The notes under the pieces: model-generated
What the model was told of the DNA's origin: nothing
Database searches by the model: none
What the model saw: only the letters and a program-made list of their open reading frames with translations
Translations under genes and position numbers: made by a program
Assembly: GCA_014380985.1 (NCBI GenBank)
Contig: JACMIU010000197.1
Coordinates: 1-8,975 of the forward strand
Direction of reading: 5' to 3'
DNA length: 8,975 nt
Source of the DNA: Armatimonadota bacterium
GTDB lineage: Bacteria > Armatimonadota > Armatimonadia > Armatimonadales > Armatimonadaceae
Shown: positions 1 to 6,357 of the stretch, one piece after another
Layout: each line of letters begins with the position of its first letter
Numbering within the stretch: position 1 is the first letter of the stretch

Positions 1-1829
1 GGCTGACGCTGGCGCAGATGACCGGGCGCGATTCGATGGATCCGCGCTGGAAAGCGGTAAAGGCGGACGGTTCTGATTTCCCCGGCGAGGAGCATCCGGT
101 TTCGGTGGCACTGCGAACCGGGGAAGCCGTGCGCGGCGTTATCATGGGCGTTTTCCACCCGAACGAGGCGCGGTATCGCTGGATTTCTGTATCCGCCGTG
201 CCGATGTTCCGCGACGGAGAAACAAAGCCGTATCAGGTTTACGCCTATTTTGAGGATTTGACCGAACGCCGCCAAGCCGAAACCGCGCTACGTGAATCCG
301 AAGCGCAGTACCGAACGCTCACCGAACTACTCCAACAGGTGATTTGGACGGCGGACGACACCGGCGCGATCACGTACTGCAATCAATACTGGTACGATTA
401 TTCAGGACTGGAACCGACGACCAATATCGGCGACGGTTGGGCGAGCGCGATGCACTCCGACCATGTCGAGCGGGTTTTCAGTACTTGGATGGACGCGGTG
501 CGAACCGGCAATCCCTACGAAAACGTGGTTCCTTTTCGCCGCGCTTCCGACGGTTCATATCGCAACTTTCTCGTGCGCGGTGAACCGGTGCGAAGCGCGA
601 GCGGCGAAATAACGCGCTGGATAGGCACTTCGATTGATGTTCACGACCGCGAAGTAATCGCCGACGCCCTGCGCGAATCTGAAGCGCGGTTCCGTTCGCT
701 GATTACCGCGACCGCGCAAATCGTTTGGACGACCGATGCTACGGGCGCGTTCACATCGGGACAAACCGCGTGGGCGGACTTCACCGGACAAACCGAAGAC
801 GAGTACCTCGGCGTGGGCTGGATAAACGCGGTCCATCCCGATGACCGGGGCGACACCGGGCGCATGTGGCAAGCCGGTATCACCGCACAAACGCCGATAG
901 AAATCGAACATCGGGTATGCCGCACCGACGGTGTTTACCGCTACATGGAGATGCGAGCCGTGCCGGTGCGCGAAACCGGCGGCACGGTGCGCGAATGGAT
1001 CGGGGTTCATGCCGATATTAGCGAGCGTAAGGAAGTCGAGTTCGCACTGTCCGAATACGCGACGCGCCAAGCCCGCGTCGCCGAAACATTGCAACGTTCG
1101 CTTCTCAACACGCCCCCCGGTGACTCGTTCGGCGGCGTCAAAATCGCCACGTACTACGAGTCGGCATTGGATGAAGCGCAGGTCGGCGGCGACTTTTTCG
1201 ATGTGTTTGCCCTAAAGGGCAACAAAATCGCGCTCGTTGTCGGCGATGTCACCGGAAAGGGACTAAAAGCCGCCGAGCATACCGGGCAAATCAAATACGC
1301 GCTTCGAGCGTTCCTGCGCGAAAACCCCGACCCGGCGGACGCTCTAACGCGGGTAAACCATTTGCTCACCGACGCGCAGGATCTGGACGACAACTTTCAA
1401 ACCGAGGACACGAACGCGATGGCGGTCACGGTAGTGGCGGTTCTCGAACCGGCAACGGGGATCCTGCGTTGTGCGAGCGGCGGTTCCGAAGCCCCTATCT
1501 GGTTTCATGCCAACAACAGAGTTTGTACCGAACTCGATACGCGGGGCGTGGTGGTCGGGGCGTACAGCGAAAGCGTTTATCAAGCCACCGAAGCTATCAT
1601 GGAACATGGCGATATGCTGATTCTGGCGACCGATGGCGTCACCGAGTCGCGGCGCAGTCGGCGGGAGTTTTTCGGCAACGAAGGCGTCGCGCAAGCGGTC
1701 GAAAGCGCGTGCGGCGACACGTGCGACCCGGAAAAAACTATCGCCGCCGTGGTCGGTGCGGCGAAACGCTACAACTCCACCGGCGAGTTTTTCGACGACG
1801 TTTGCATGGTGGTTCTGCGCCGGGAATAA
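1..1829 (+). CDS. Multi-PAS sensor protein with C-terminal SpoIIE/PP2C-type serine/threonine phosphatase (5' partial)
   Basis: This is probably a cytoplasmic signal-responsive phosphatase that dephosphorylates a partner protein, as RsbU/SpoIIE proteins do for anti-sigma antagonists. The frame is open from position 3, before the first ATG at 18, and that ATG lies inside a PAS fold, so the true start is upstream of the window. Counting from the ATG at 18: a truncated PAS/PAC domain at residues 1-85 ending in DLTERRQAE; PAS 2 at about 93-212; PAS 3 at about 218-340 ending in DISERKEVE; a short helical linker; and the phosphatase at about 350-603. The metal-binding motifs of the PP2C/SpoIIE family are all visible: GGDFFDVF (390-397), GDVTGKGL (409-416), ATDGVTE (537-543) and DDVCMVVL (593-600). 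The second and third PAS domains both open with LRESEA and look like an internal duplication. No transmembrane segment is seen in the part present. No anti-sigma or STAS partner is encoded nearby, so the target is unknown. The phosphatase call is firm; the input signal is not inferable. Confidence 0.9.
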   Translation, partial: LTLAQMTGRDSMDPRWKAVKADGSDFPGEEHPVSVALRTGEAVRGVIMGVFHPNEARYRWISVSAVPMFRDGETKPYQVYAYFEDLTERRQAETALRESEAQYRTLTELLQQVIWTADDTGAITYCNQYWYDYSGLEPTTNIGDGWASAMHSDHVERVFSTWMDAVRTGNPYENVVPFRRASDGSYRNFLVRGEPVRSASGEITRWIGTSIDVHDREVIADALRESEARFRSLITATAQIVWTTDATGAFTSGQTAWADFTGQTEDEYLGVGWINAVHPDDRGDTGRMWQAGITAQTPIEIEHRVCRTDGVYRYMEMRAVPVRETGGTVREWIGVHADISERKEVEFALSEYATRQARVAETLQRSLLNTPPGDSFGGVKIATYYESALDEAQVGGDFFDVFALKGNKIALVVGDVTGKGLKAAEHTGQIKYALRAFLRENPDPADALTRVNHLLTDAQDLDDNFQTEDTNAMAVTVVAVLEPATGILRCASGGSEAPIWFHANNRVCTELDTRGVVVGAYSESVYQATEAIMEHGDMLILATDGVTESRRSRREFFGNEGVAQAVESACGDTCDPEKTIAAVVGAAKRYNSTGEFFDDVCMVVLRRE

Positions 1830-1833
1830 AGCC

Positions 1834-2409
1834 ATGCCGACAACCGACACGATACCGGAAGTTTTCGCCGCCGACCGTGCCGGATGGCGGGCATGGCTCG
1901 CCGCGAACGGCGAAACCGTTGCCAAAGTCTGGCTCGTCTACTACAAAGTGGCGACCGGCACACCGTCTGTTTCTTACGCGGAAGCGGTAGAAGAGGCACT
2001 GTGCTACGGCTGGATTGATAGCCGCGTTTCCCCGGTGGACGATACCCGGTACAAGCAGATTTTCACGCCGCGCAAGCCGGGTAGCGTTTGGTCGAAGGTG
2101 AACAAGGCAAGAGTCGCAAGCCTTCTGCAAAGCAATCAAATCACTCCGGTAGGGCTACGCATTATCGAAGCGGCACAGCGCGACGGCTCGTGGAACGCAC
2201 TCGATGCCGTTGAGGATTTGCTGTACCCCGACGATTTTTTAGCCGCGCTACGGGACGCGCCCCCGGCGCAGGAGAACTTCTCGCGCTTCAGTGACAGCGC
2301 GAAGAAATACGCGCTACGAAAAATCCTAACCGCGAAGCGCGGCGATACCCGGCGCAAATGGATCGAGACCATCACAACGCTGGCAGTCCAAAATCGTCAA
2401 ATTGTCTGA
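1834..2409 (+). CDS. YdeI/OmpD-associated (OmdA) family protein
   Basis: The 191-residue product matches the YdeI/OmdA family, members of which have been linked to resistance to cationic antimicrobial peptides; the molecular activity is not settled. Family features seen are the N-terminal stretch FAADRAGWRAWL (11-22) and VWLVYYK (32-38), the core SVSYAEAVEEALCYGWIDS (45-63), the motif FTPRKPGSVWSKVNKARV (77-94), and a C-terminal helical part with SRFSDSAKKYALRKI and AKRGDTRRKWIE (about 150-178). There is no signal peptide or membrane segment, so it is probably cytoplasmic. The frame stays open further 5' to position 1633, but that part lies inside the phosphatase gene; the ATG at 1834, four bases after its stop, gives a normal-length family member. 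A weak GGGA at 1822-1825, eight bases before the ATG, could be the ribosome binding site. The tight spacing implies co-transcription with the phosphatase; a shared function is not shown. Confidence 0.88.
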   Translation: MPTTDTIPEVFAADRAGWRAWLAANGETVAKVWLVYYKVATGTPSVSYAEAVEEALCYGWIDSRVSPVDDTRYKQIFTPRKPGSVWSKVNKARVASLLQSNQITPVGLRIIEAAQRDGSWNALDAVEDLLYPDDFLAALRDAPPAQENFSRFSDSAKKYALRKILTAKRGDTRRKWIETITTLAVQNRQIV

Positions 2410-2428
2410 CGCGGCGGGTTCCCGTTCG

Positions 2429-2444
2429 TGATTTAATCGAGCCG
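2429..2444 (+). promoter_or_regulatory. Candidate extended -10 promoter for a leaderless rsmA transcript
   Basis: The sequence TGATTTAAT (2429-2437) fits an extended -10 element, TGn followed by TTTAAT with five of six matches to TATAAT. The rsmA GTG start begins at 2444, with six bases between, which is where transcription would be expected to begin. No Shine-Dalgarno sequence lies before the GTG. Together these suggest a leaderless mRNA. No good -35 box is at the usual spacing, so this rests on one element and is tentative. Confidence 0.3.
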
Positions 2445-3316
2445 TGGATTTAACCAAACCTTCCGTTCTCAAAGCCCTGCTGTTGCGCCACGGCTTGCAC
2501 CTGTCCAAGCGGTTCGGGCAAAACTTTCTTGTAGACCGTTCGCACTTGATGCGGGTCGTGGATACCGCCGACATCACAAACACCGACCGCGTTTTTGAAA
2601 TCGGACCCGGTGTCGGAACGCTCACCGTGGAACTCGCGGAACGTTCCGAACGGGTGCTTGCCGTGGAACTCGACCGCGCCCTGCCGCCCGTTCTCGCGGA
2701 AACGCTCGCGCCGTTCCCGAACGCTACGCTGGTGATGGGGGACGCCCTGCGCTTCGACCTACCCGCGTTTTTAGCCGAACACTTAGGCGATCCGCCGTAC
2801 AAAGTCGCCGCGAACATCCCGTACAACATCACGTCGCCGATTCTGGTACGATTGCTCGAAAACAAATCGCTGTTCTCAACGATAACCCTGATGGTGCAAA
2901 AGGAGGTTGCCGAACGCCTTGTTGCCCCGCCCGATTCCGCCGCCTATGGCTCGCTGTCGGTATTCGCGCAGTTTCAGGCGGAAACGACGATAGCGGGAAT
3001 TGTGCCGCGTGGGGCGTTTTTTCCACCGCCCCGCGTGGATTCGGCGGTGGTGCATCTCGTGCCGCGCCTTGTGCCTCCCGTGGAAGTCCCCTCCGACGCG
3101 GCGTTTTTTCGCGTTTCCCGCGCCGTGTTCGGGCAGCGGCGCAAAACCTTAGCGAACGCATTAGCCGGAGCGTCGCCGGGAGGTTTTGAGAAAGCTGACG
3201 TGCAAGCCGCATTAATCGCAACCGGAATTGACGGAACGCGGCGTGGCGAAACGCTCAACTTGGAGGAAATCGCCGCGCTGGTTCGCGCCCTGCCCGTCGC
3301 GGAAAAGCCCGGTTAG
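2444..3316 (+). CDS. rsmA: 16S rRNA (adenine1518-N6/adenine1519-N6)-dimethyltransferase RsmA (KsgA)
   Basis: RsmA uses S-adenosylmethionine to dimethylate two adjacent adenines in the 3'-terminal hairpin of 16S rRNA, a late small-subunit maturation step in the cytoplasm. The 290-residue product has the family's usual length and all its landmarks: RFGQNFLVD (23-31), the SAM-binding loop EIGPGVGTLT (52-61), acidic VELDR (74-78), GDALRFD (99-105), catalytic NIPYNITSPI (124-133), QKEVAERL (152-159), YGSLSVFAQF (168-177), FFPPPRVDSAV (192-202) and FGQRRKTLANAL (229-240). The start is GTG at 2444: an in-frame TGA sits at 2429-2431 and the N-terminus DLTKPSVLKALL aligns with the family. It follows the YdeI gene by 34 bases. 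Its TAG stop overlaps the stop of the convergent DUF177 gene by four bases. Function is confident. Confidence 0.97.
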   Translation: MDLTKPSVLKALLLRHGLHLSKRFGQNFLVDRSHLMRVVDTADITNTDRVFEIGPGVGTLTVELAERSERVLAVELDRALPPVLAETLAPFPNATLVMGDALRFDLPAFLAEHLGDPPYKVAANIPYNITSPILVRLLENKSLFSTITLMVQKEVAERLVAPPDSAAYGSLSVFAQFQAETTIAGIVPRGAFFPPPRVDSAVVHLVPRLVPPVEVPSDAAFFRVSRAVFGQRRKTLANALAGASPGGFEKADVQAALIATGIDGTRRGETLNLEEIAALVRALPVAEKPG

Positions 3317-4059
3317 TTGTTGCCGCGTCGCTCTTTTTCGGCAAGCAGTTCGGCAAGGTGCTTGAGCGGCGAATCGGCGGAAGCGGGGACGGGTTCTTCC
3401 GCACCGGGTTCCAGCCGCTTAAACACCACGCCTTCCGGGAGCGGGATTTCCGCGCATTTATCCGCGCACTCCACCCAAGTCGGCGCGGCAAGCGTCAGAT
3501 ATTGGCGCAGTAAATCGCCCAAATCCAGCACATTGCCTTTGATAACCGCGCCGTTCTCGTCGCCGTCCACCGCCGTTACATCGCTCGAAACGCCCCACGC
3601 GCTCGTTTCCCCGACCAGATCAAACTCTTCCTCGATGCTCGTTTCCACCGGCGTTAGAACGGTTTGCAAGCACCGCGCACACTCCAGCCGAAGCACGGTT
3701 TTTACCTGTCCGCGCAAAATCAGCGCGTCGCCCGAATTGGTCAACACCACTTCACCGGTAATCGGTTCGACGAAATCGAGTTCGTCGCCGTCACGGTGCG
3801 GAATCGAAATCGTGTGCTTGTAGTATTGCCCCAACGTGCGGGCAATCTCGGAAATATCCAGCAGTCGGTCGCCCGCCGCAGGAATGCCGTTGATTCCCGC
3901 CGTGATGACGTGGTTGCCGCGGGAATGCTTTGGCGTGGCGCGTTCGGGAGAAGCCTCCGCGACGGGTTTCACGCCCCCTTCGGTCGGCTCCAGTTCGGTG
4001 ATATAGGCGAAACGCGAGCGGTTATCCGTCCCGTCGCCCGGTAAATTATCGGCGTTCAT
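3313..4059 (-). CDS. DUF177/YceD family protein (large ribosomal RNA subunit accumulation protein), N-terminally extended
   Basis: YceD-family (DUF177) proteins help 23S rRNA accumulate and in many bacteria are encoded just before rpmF (ribosomal protein L32). The family core spans about residues 66-245: LDISEIARTLGQYYKHTISI, the strand LILRGQVKTVLRLECARCL (113-131), the acidic TSIEEEFDL (140-148), the conserved NVLDLGDLLRQYLTLAAP (176-193) and a Cys pair CADKC (198-202). Cysteines at 127/130 and 198/202 could form a metal site as in other members. The 248 residues exceed most members because of about 65 low-complexity residues before the core; no ATG is available closer to it, so the ATG at 4059 is kept. 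No rpmF or plsX follows; rsmA lies convergent instead. The ATG is nine bases past the TPR gene's stop, so the two are probably co-transcribed. No Shine-Dalgarno sequence is evident. The family call is good, though divergence leaves some doubt. Confidence 0.8.
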   Translation of the reverse strand: MNADNLPGDGTDNRSRFAYITELEPTEGGVKPVAEASPERATPKHSRGNHVITAGINGIPAAGDRLLDISEIARTLGQYYKHTISIPHRDGDELDFVEPITGEVVLTNSGDALILRGQVKTVLRLECARCLQTVLTPVETSIEEEFDLVGETSAWGVSSDVTAVDGDENGAVIKGNVLDLGDLLRQYLTLAAPTWVECADKCAEIPLPEGVVFKRLEPGAEEPVPASADSPLKHLAELLAEKERRGNN

Positions 4060-4068
4060 AGTACCGTA

Positions 4069-5610
4069 TTATATCGCGCCCGCCACCGGTTTTGCTTCCT
4101 GCTCTTTAGCAAGCCAAACCAGTGTTTCGGCGATTTTCGCTTGCTCGGCTTCGCCCTGCGCGATTTCAGTCTCGTACCCCGGCATCTCCTCGGCGATTTT
4201 TTTTGCGTTCATATCGGCTTGCCCGCGTGCCGTCTGGTAGTTCTCGTATAGCGAAGCGTGTTCGGCGTTGAACTTCACAAACAAGCCCCGGCGCGGCGGC
4301 GACGCGATATTGATTTTCGATTGCCGCGCCGCCCGTTCGAGTTTCATGACATCCTCTTTCCAGCGTTTCTGGTCGGACACAAGCCGCTCGATTTGGCGAC
4401 GCGGTCGAATGAGCCGTTGCTCGGTCTCCGTAGTCGCGGTTTCTAATGTTTGCCGAATGTATGTGTAAATCGCCGCCGTTTGCGCGGTCGCCGTTTGCGT
4501 AACGCCTTTCGCCACCGGGAACGAAAGCGCGTTGGCGTTCAAGTTAATCAACGCTTGCGCGTCGGAAACCCCGGCGAGCATTTCGGGAGACAATTCCACC
4601 GCCACCCCCGAACGCTCCGCCGATTCGCGCCCGTTCATCTCGGCGTGAACCAGTCTGTGAACCGCGTGAGCCGCTTCGCGCTCTCCCGATTCAAAAGTTT
4701 GCCACACTCCGTCCGCAACAGTCGGGAGTGCCGCCGCAAAAACCTCCTCGGCAAACACGGTTTCGGCTTGCGCCGGGTCGAGCGTGAGCAACTCGCGCAA
4801 GTAAGCGTTGCCTTCCCCGGTTTTGCCGGAAACCACCGCGTACCGTGCCGCATCTCGAAGCACATCCGGGTCTTGAGGGTACAAGCGCACGGCGCGGGCG
4901 ATCGTGTCATATGCCTCGGTAGGATTGTTCTGCAAAAACTGTAGGTAGGCGCGGTGTCGCTGACTGCTGTAATAAAAAATATCCTGCGTCGCCGCGCTCA
5001 ACCGGTAGGCCTGATAAAACGCTTCCTCGGCTTCGGCGAGCGACTCGCCGGTTTTCCACAAAATCCAGCCGATTTGAAACCAAACCACATAATTTCGTGC
5101 GCCAATCGCACCCGCCTGTGCTTCGCGGAAAAGCCCCAATGCGTCCTTGAACTCCTCGGTTTGGTCGCGCCCGGTGGACATCATGCCGTTTTTCAAAGCG
5201 CGGGCGGCTTCAATCAGCAGTTGCGATTCGCCTCCGGCAAAGGTCGGATTCGTCAAAACCTGCTCTATTTGTGTGCCGCGGGTGCGTAATCGGGCGAGCC
5301 GTTCGGCGAGACTTTGCGCTACCGTATCGGCGGGCGCGAAGCGGGGAGTTCCTGCCGGTTTTGGCGCGGTCAAAACGGCATAGAGGGCGGGGGCGGTTCC
5401 GGCTTTGCTTTTACCAATCAGCGTCTTCAAACGCTCTTCGGCAATCACGCGATCGGATTCGTGCGAAAATTGCAGATATTCGACAAATGGTTCATCGCTA
5501 AGTTCTGTAGCGGCGATTCGCTCCAACTGATACTCTTTATCCAAAAACCGTTCCGCCGCCCCGGTATCGGGATCGGCGGGAAAATAACGACGCAGAAGCG
5601 GGGTGTGCAT
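4069..5610 (-). CDS. Hypothetical TPR-like, coiled-coil protein
   Basis: I do not recognise a named family for this 513-residue protein. It has no signal peptide and no membrane segment, so it is probably cytoplasmic. Residues 1-120 are charged and helical. Residues about 154-285 look like three to four tetratricopeptide helical hairpins: ALGLFREAQ, NYVVWFQIGWILWKTGESLAEAEEAFYQAYRL (173-204, a good TPR-like unit), RAYLQFLQNNPTEAYDTIARAVRLYPQDPDVLRDAARYAV (220-259), then GNAYLRELLTLDPAQAETVF. Residues about 380-505 are rich in K, E, Q, R and A with few prolines and probably form long coiled-coil helices. This TPR-then-coiled-coil layout is shared by many uncharacterised bacterial scaffold-like proteins. 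The ATG at 5610 has an AGGA (plus-strand tcct at 5621-5624) ten bases upstream and a candidate promoter at 5635-5663. Downstream, after nine bases, is the DUF177 gene. A scaffold role is inference; no enzymatic motif is seen. Confidence 0.8.
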   Translation of the reverse strand: MHTPLLRRYFPADPDTGAAERFLDKEYQLERIAATELSDEPFVEYLQFSHESDRVIAEERLKTLIGKSKAGTAPALYAVLTAPKPAGTPRFAPADTVAQSLAERLARLRTRGTQIEQVLTNPTFAGGESQLLIEAARALKNGMMSTGRDQTEEFKDALGLFREAQAGAIGARNYVVWFQIGWILWKTGESLAEAEEAFYQAYRLSAATQDIFYYSSQRHRAYLQFLQNNPTEAYDTIARAVRLYPQDPDVLRDAARYAVVSGKTGEGNAYLRELLTLDPAQAETVFAEEVFAAALPTVADGVWQTFESGEREAAHAVHRLVHAEMNGRESAERSGVAVELSPEMLAGVSDAQALINLNANALSFPVAKGVTQTATAQTAAIYTYIRQTLETATTETEQRLIRPRRQIERLVSDQKRWKEDVMKLERAARQSKINIASPPRRGLFVKFNAEHASLYENYQTARGQADMNAKKIAEEMPGYETEIAQGEAEQAKIAETLVWLAKEQEAKPVAGAI

Positions 5611-5772
5611 AAATAATTCGTCCTGAAACCCCCAATTGTAACGTATCGGGGCGCGACGCGCAAAACACGCGCCGCGAAAAGTGTGGAAGTTGCCACGCGA
5701 TGCTGGCTATGTTTCTCAGATACGGTTCAACGTTGCACGAAACAATTCCTGCTTTTCGTCCAAAGTTCGACG
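5611..5772. other. Longest intergenic region (162 bases)
   Basis: This separates the end of the lipoprotein gene from the start of the TPR gene, both on the - strand. The part next to the TPR gene holds the candidate promoter and ribosome binding site described separately. In the remainder (about 5674-5772) I see only weak hairpins: a four-base stem at 5757-5772 and short CGAAA/TTTCG arms near 5738-5758. Neither is followed by a T-run on the - strand, so no terminator is called for the argH-lipoprotein unit. No RNA gene or credible small ORF is seen. Confidence 0.6.
5635..5663 (-). promoter_or_regulatory. Candidate sigma-70-type promoter for the TPR protein-DUF177 pair
   Basis: Read on the - strand, TTGCGC (5663-5658) and TACAAT (5640-5635) are separated by 17 bases, with three of six and five of six matches to the -35 and -10 consensus. 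Transcription would start near 5628, giving a leader of about 18 bases that includes the AGGA ribosome binding site at 5624-5621. A short inverted repeat, GGCGCG/CGCGCC with a 12-base loop (5650-5673), encloses the -35 box and could be an operator. It is only six pairs in GC-rich DNA, so it carries little weight. Confidence 0.45.
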
Positions 5773-6357
5773 CTAAGAAGTTGGGGAAGCCGAACCGGAA
5801 GGGGCGGTATACAAGGCGGCAACGGCTTTCGCTTCCTGTGCGGAAAGCGCGGAGACCTTGACGTAACGGAGCAACTGCGCCGGGGGAACCAGCGATGCCG
5901 TGAGCAATACGTTAAACGCTTCCTGCTTCGCCGCGTCGTTGATGCCGGGATTGCTTTGCGTATAACTCGTGAACCCCTGCGCGATTGATTCCCAAACTCG
6001 CAGTTCGCGCTCCGAACCGGTCGCATCGTAGGACAGGTTTTCCGTCCAGCGTTTCGCCTCGTTCGCATTGATGCCCGCCAGCGTTTCCATCACCGCGCTA
6101 AGGCGTGCCTCCTGCCCGCCCGACAGCTCGCCGTAGGGGGCTTGCGGCTCAGTGTCCACCGGCGGCGCGGGAGTTTCAGGAGCAGCCGGCGTCTCAACCG
6201 CTATCGGCGTTCCGGTCGCTTCGGGCGAGGGAGTATCCGCCGGAAGCGGGGGCGGTGCGATTTTCGCCCGTTCCTCGCGCTTCTCGCAACCGGCAACAAA
6301 GGCGGTCGCTCCGGTGGTCAGCAACAATACACGGCAAGCAAAATCGCGGCGGTTCAT
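5773..6357 (-). CDS. Hypothetical Tat-type lipoprotein translationally coupled to argH
   Basis: The 194-residue product is predicted to be exported and lipid-anchored; its function is unknown. The N-terminus MNRRDFACRVLLLTTG carries a twin-arginine-like RRDF motif and a hydrophobic stretch, followed by the lipobox VAGC with Cys at 24. After it, residues 35-74 are a Pro/Ala/Thr-rich linker, typical of a tether. A small helical domain (about 77-185) follows, with segments LSAVMETLAGINANEAKRW, ERELRVWESIAQGFTSY, AAKQEAFNVLLTASLV and SAQEAKAVAALY; I match it to no family. The ATG overlaps the argH stop (ATGA, 6354-6357), so translation is probably coupled and the two share an mRNA. The residue after the lipid Cys is Glu, which in a diderm would favour the outer membrane. 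Why an arginine-biosynthesis gene should carry a lipoprotein partner is not apparent. Confidence 0.82.
   Translation of the reverse strand: MNRRDFACRVLLLTTGATAFVAGCEKREERAKIAPPPLPADTPSPEATGTPIAVETPAAPETPAPPVDTEPQAPYGELSGGQEARLSAVMETLAGINANEAKRWTENLSYDATGSERELRVWESIAQGFTSYTQSNPGINDAAKQEAFNVLLTASLVPPAQLLRYVKVSALSAQEAKAVAALYTAPSGSASPTS

Noticed and set aside
1633..1833. An upstream in-frame start for the YdeI-family gene, inside the phosphatase gene
   Set aside because: The extra 67 residues are Arg/Ser/Ala-rich and do not match the family, while the ATG at 1834 gives a standard N-terminus right after the preceding stop.
1344..1925. A 193-codon open frame on the - strand opposite the phosphatase
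   Set aside because: It is the mirror of the conserved PP2C domain, which fully explains the DNA; no motif is seen in the antisense product.
2326..2865. A 179-codon open frame on the - strand across the YdeI-rsmA boundary
   Set aside because: It is antisense to two convincing genes, and its product is Arg/Ser-rich low-complexity sequence with no family features.
3295..3345. Possible terminator at the rsmA end (CGCGG/CCGCG arms and a later TTTTT)
   Set aside because: The stem is five pairs with a 20-base loop and the T-run is several bases past the stem, inside the convergent gene, so it is not convincing.
5650..5673. GGCGCG/CGCGCC inverted repeat as a terminator or operator
   Set aside because: Only six pairs around a 12-base loop in a GC-rich spacer, with no T-run on either strand. 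It is noted under the promoter but not called on its own.
5757..5772. CGTC/GACG hairpin just after the lipoprotein stop as a terminator
   Set aside because: A four-pair stem followed by AAAAGC rather than a T-run on the - strand does not meet the usual pattern.
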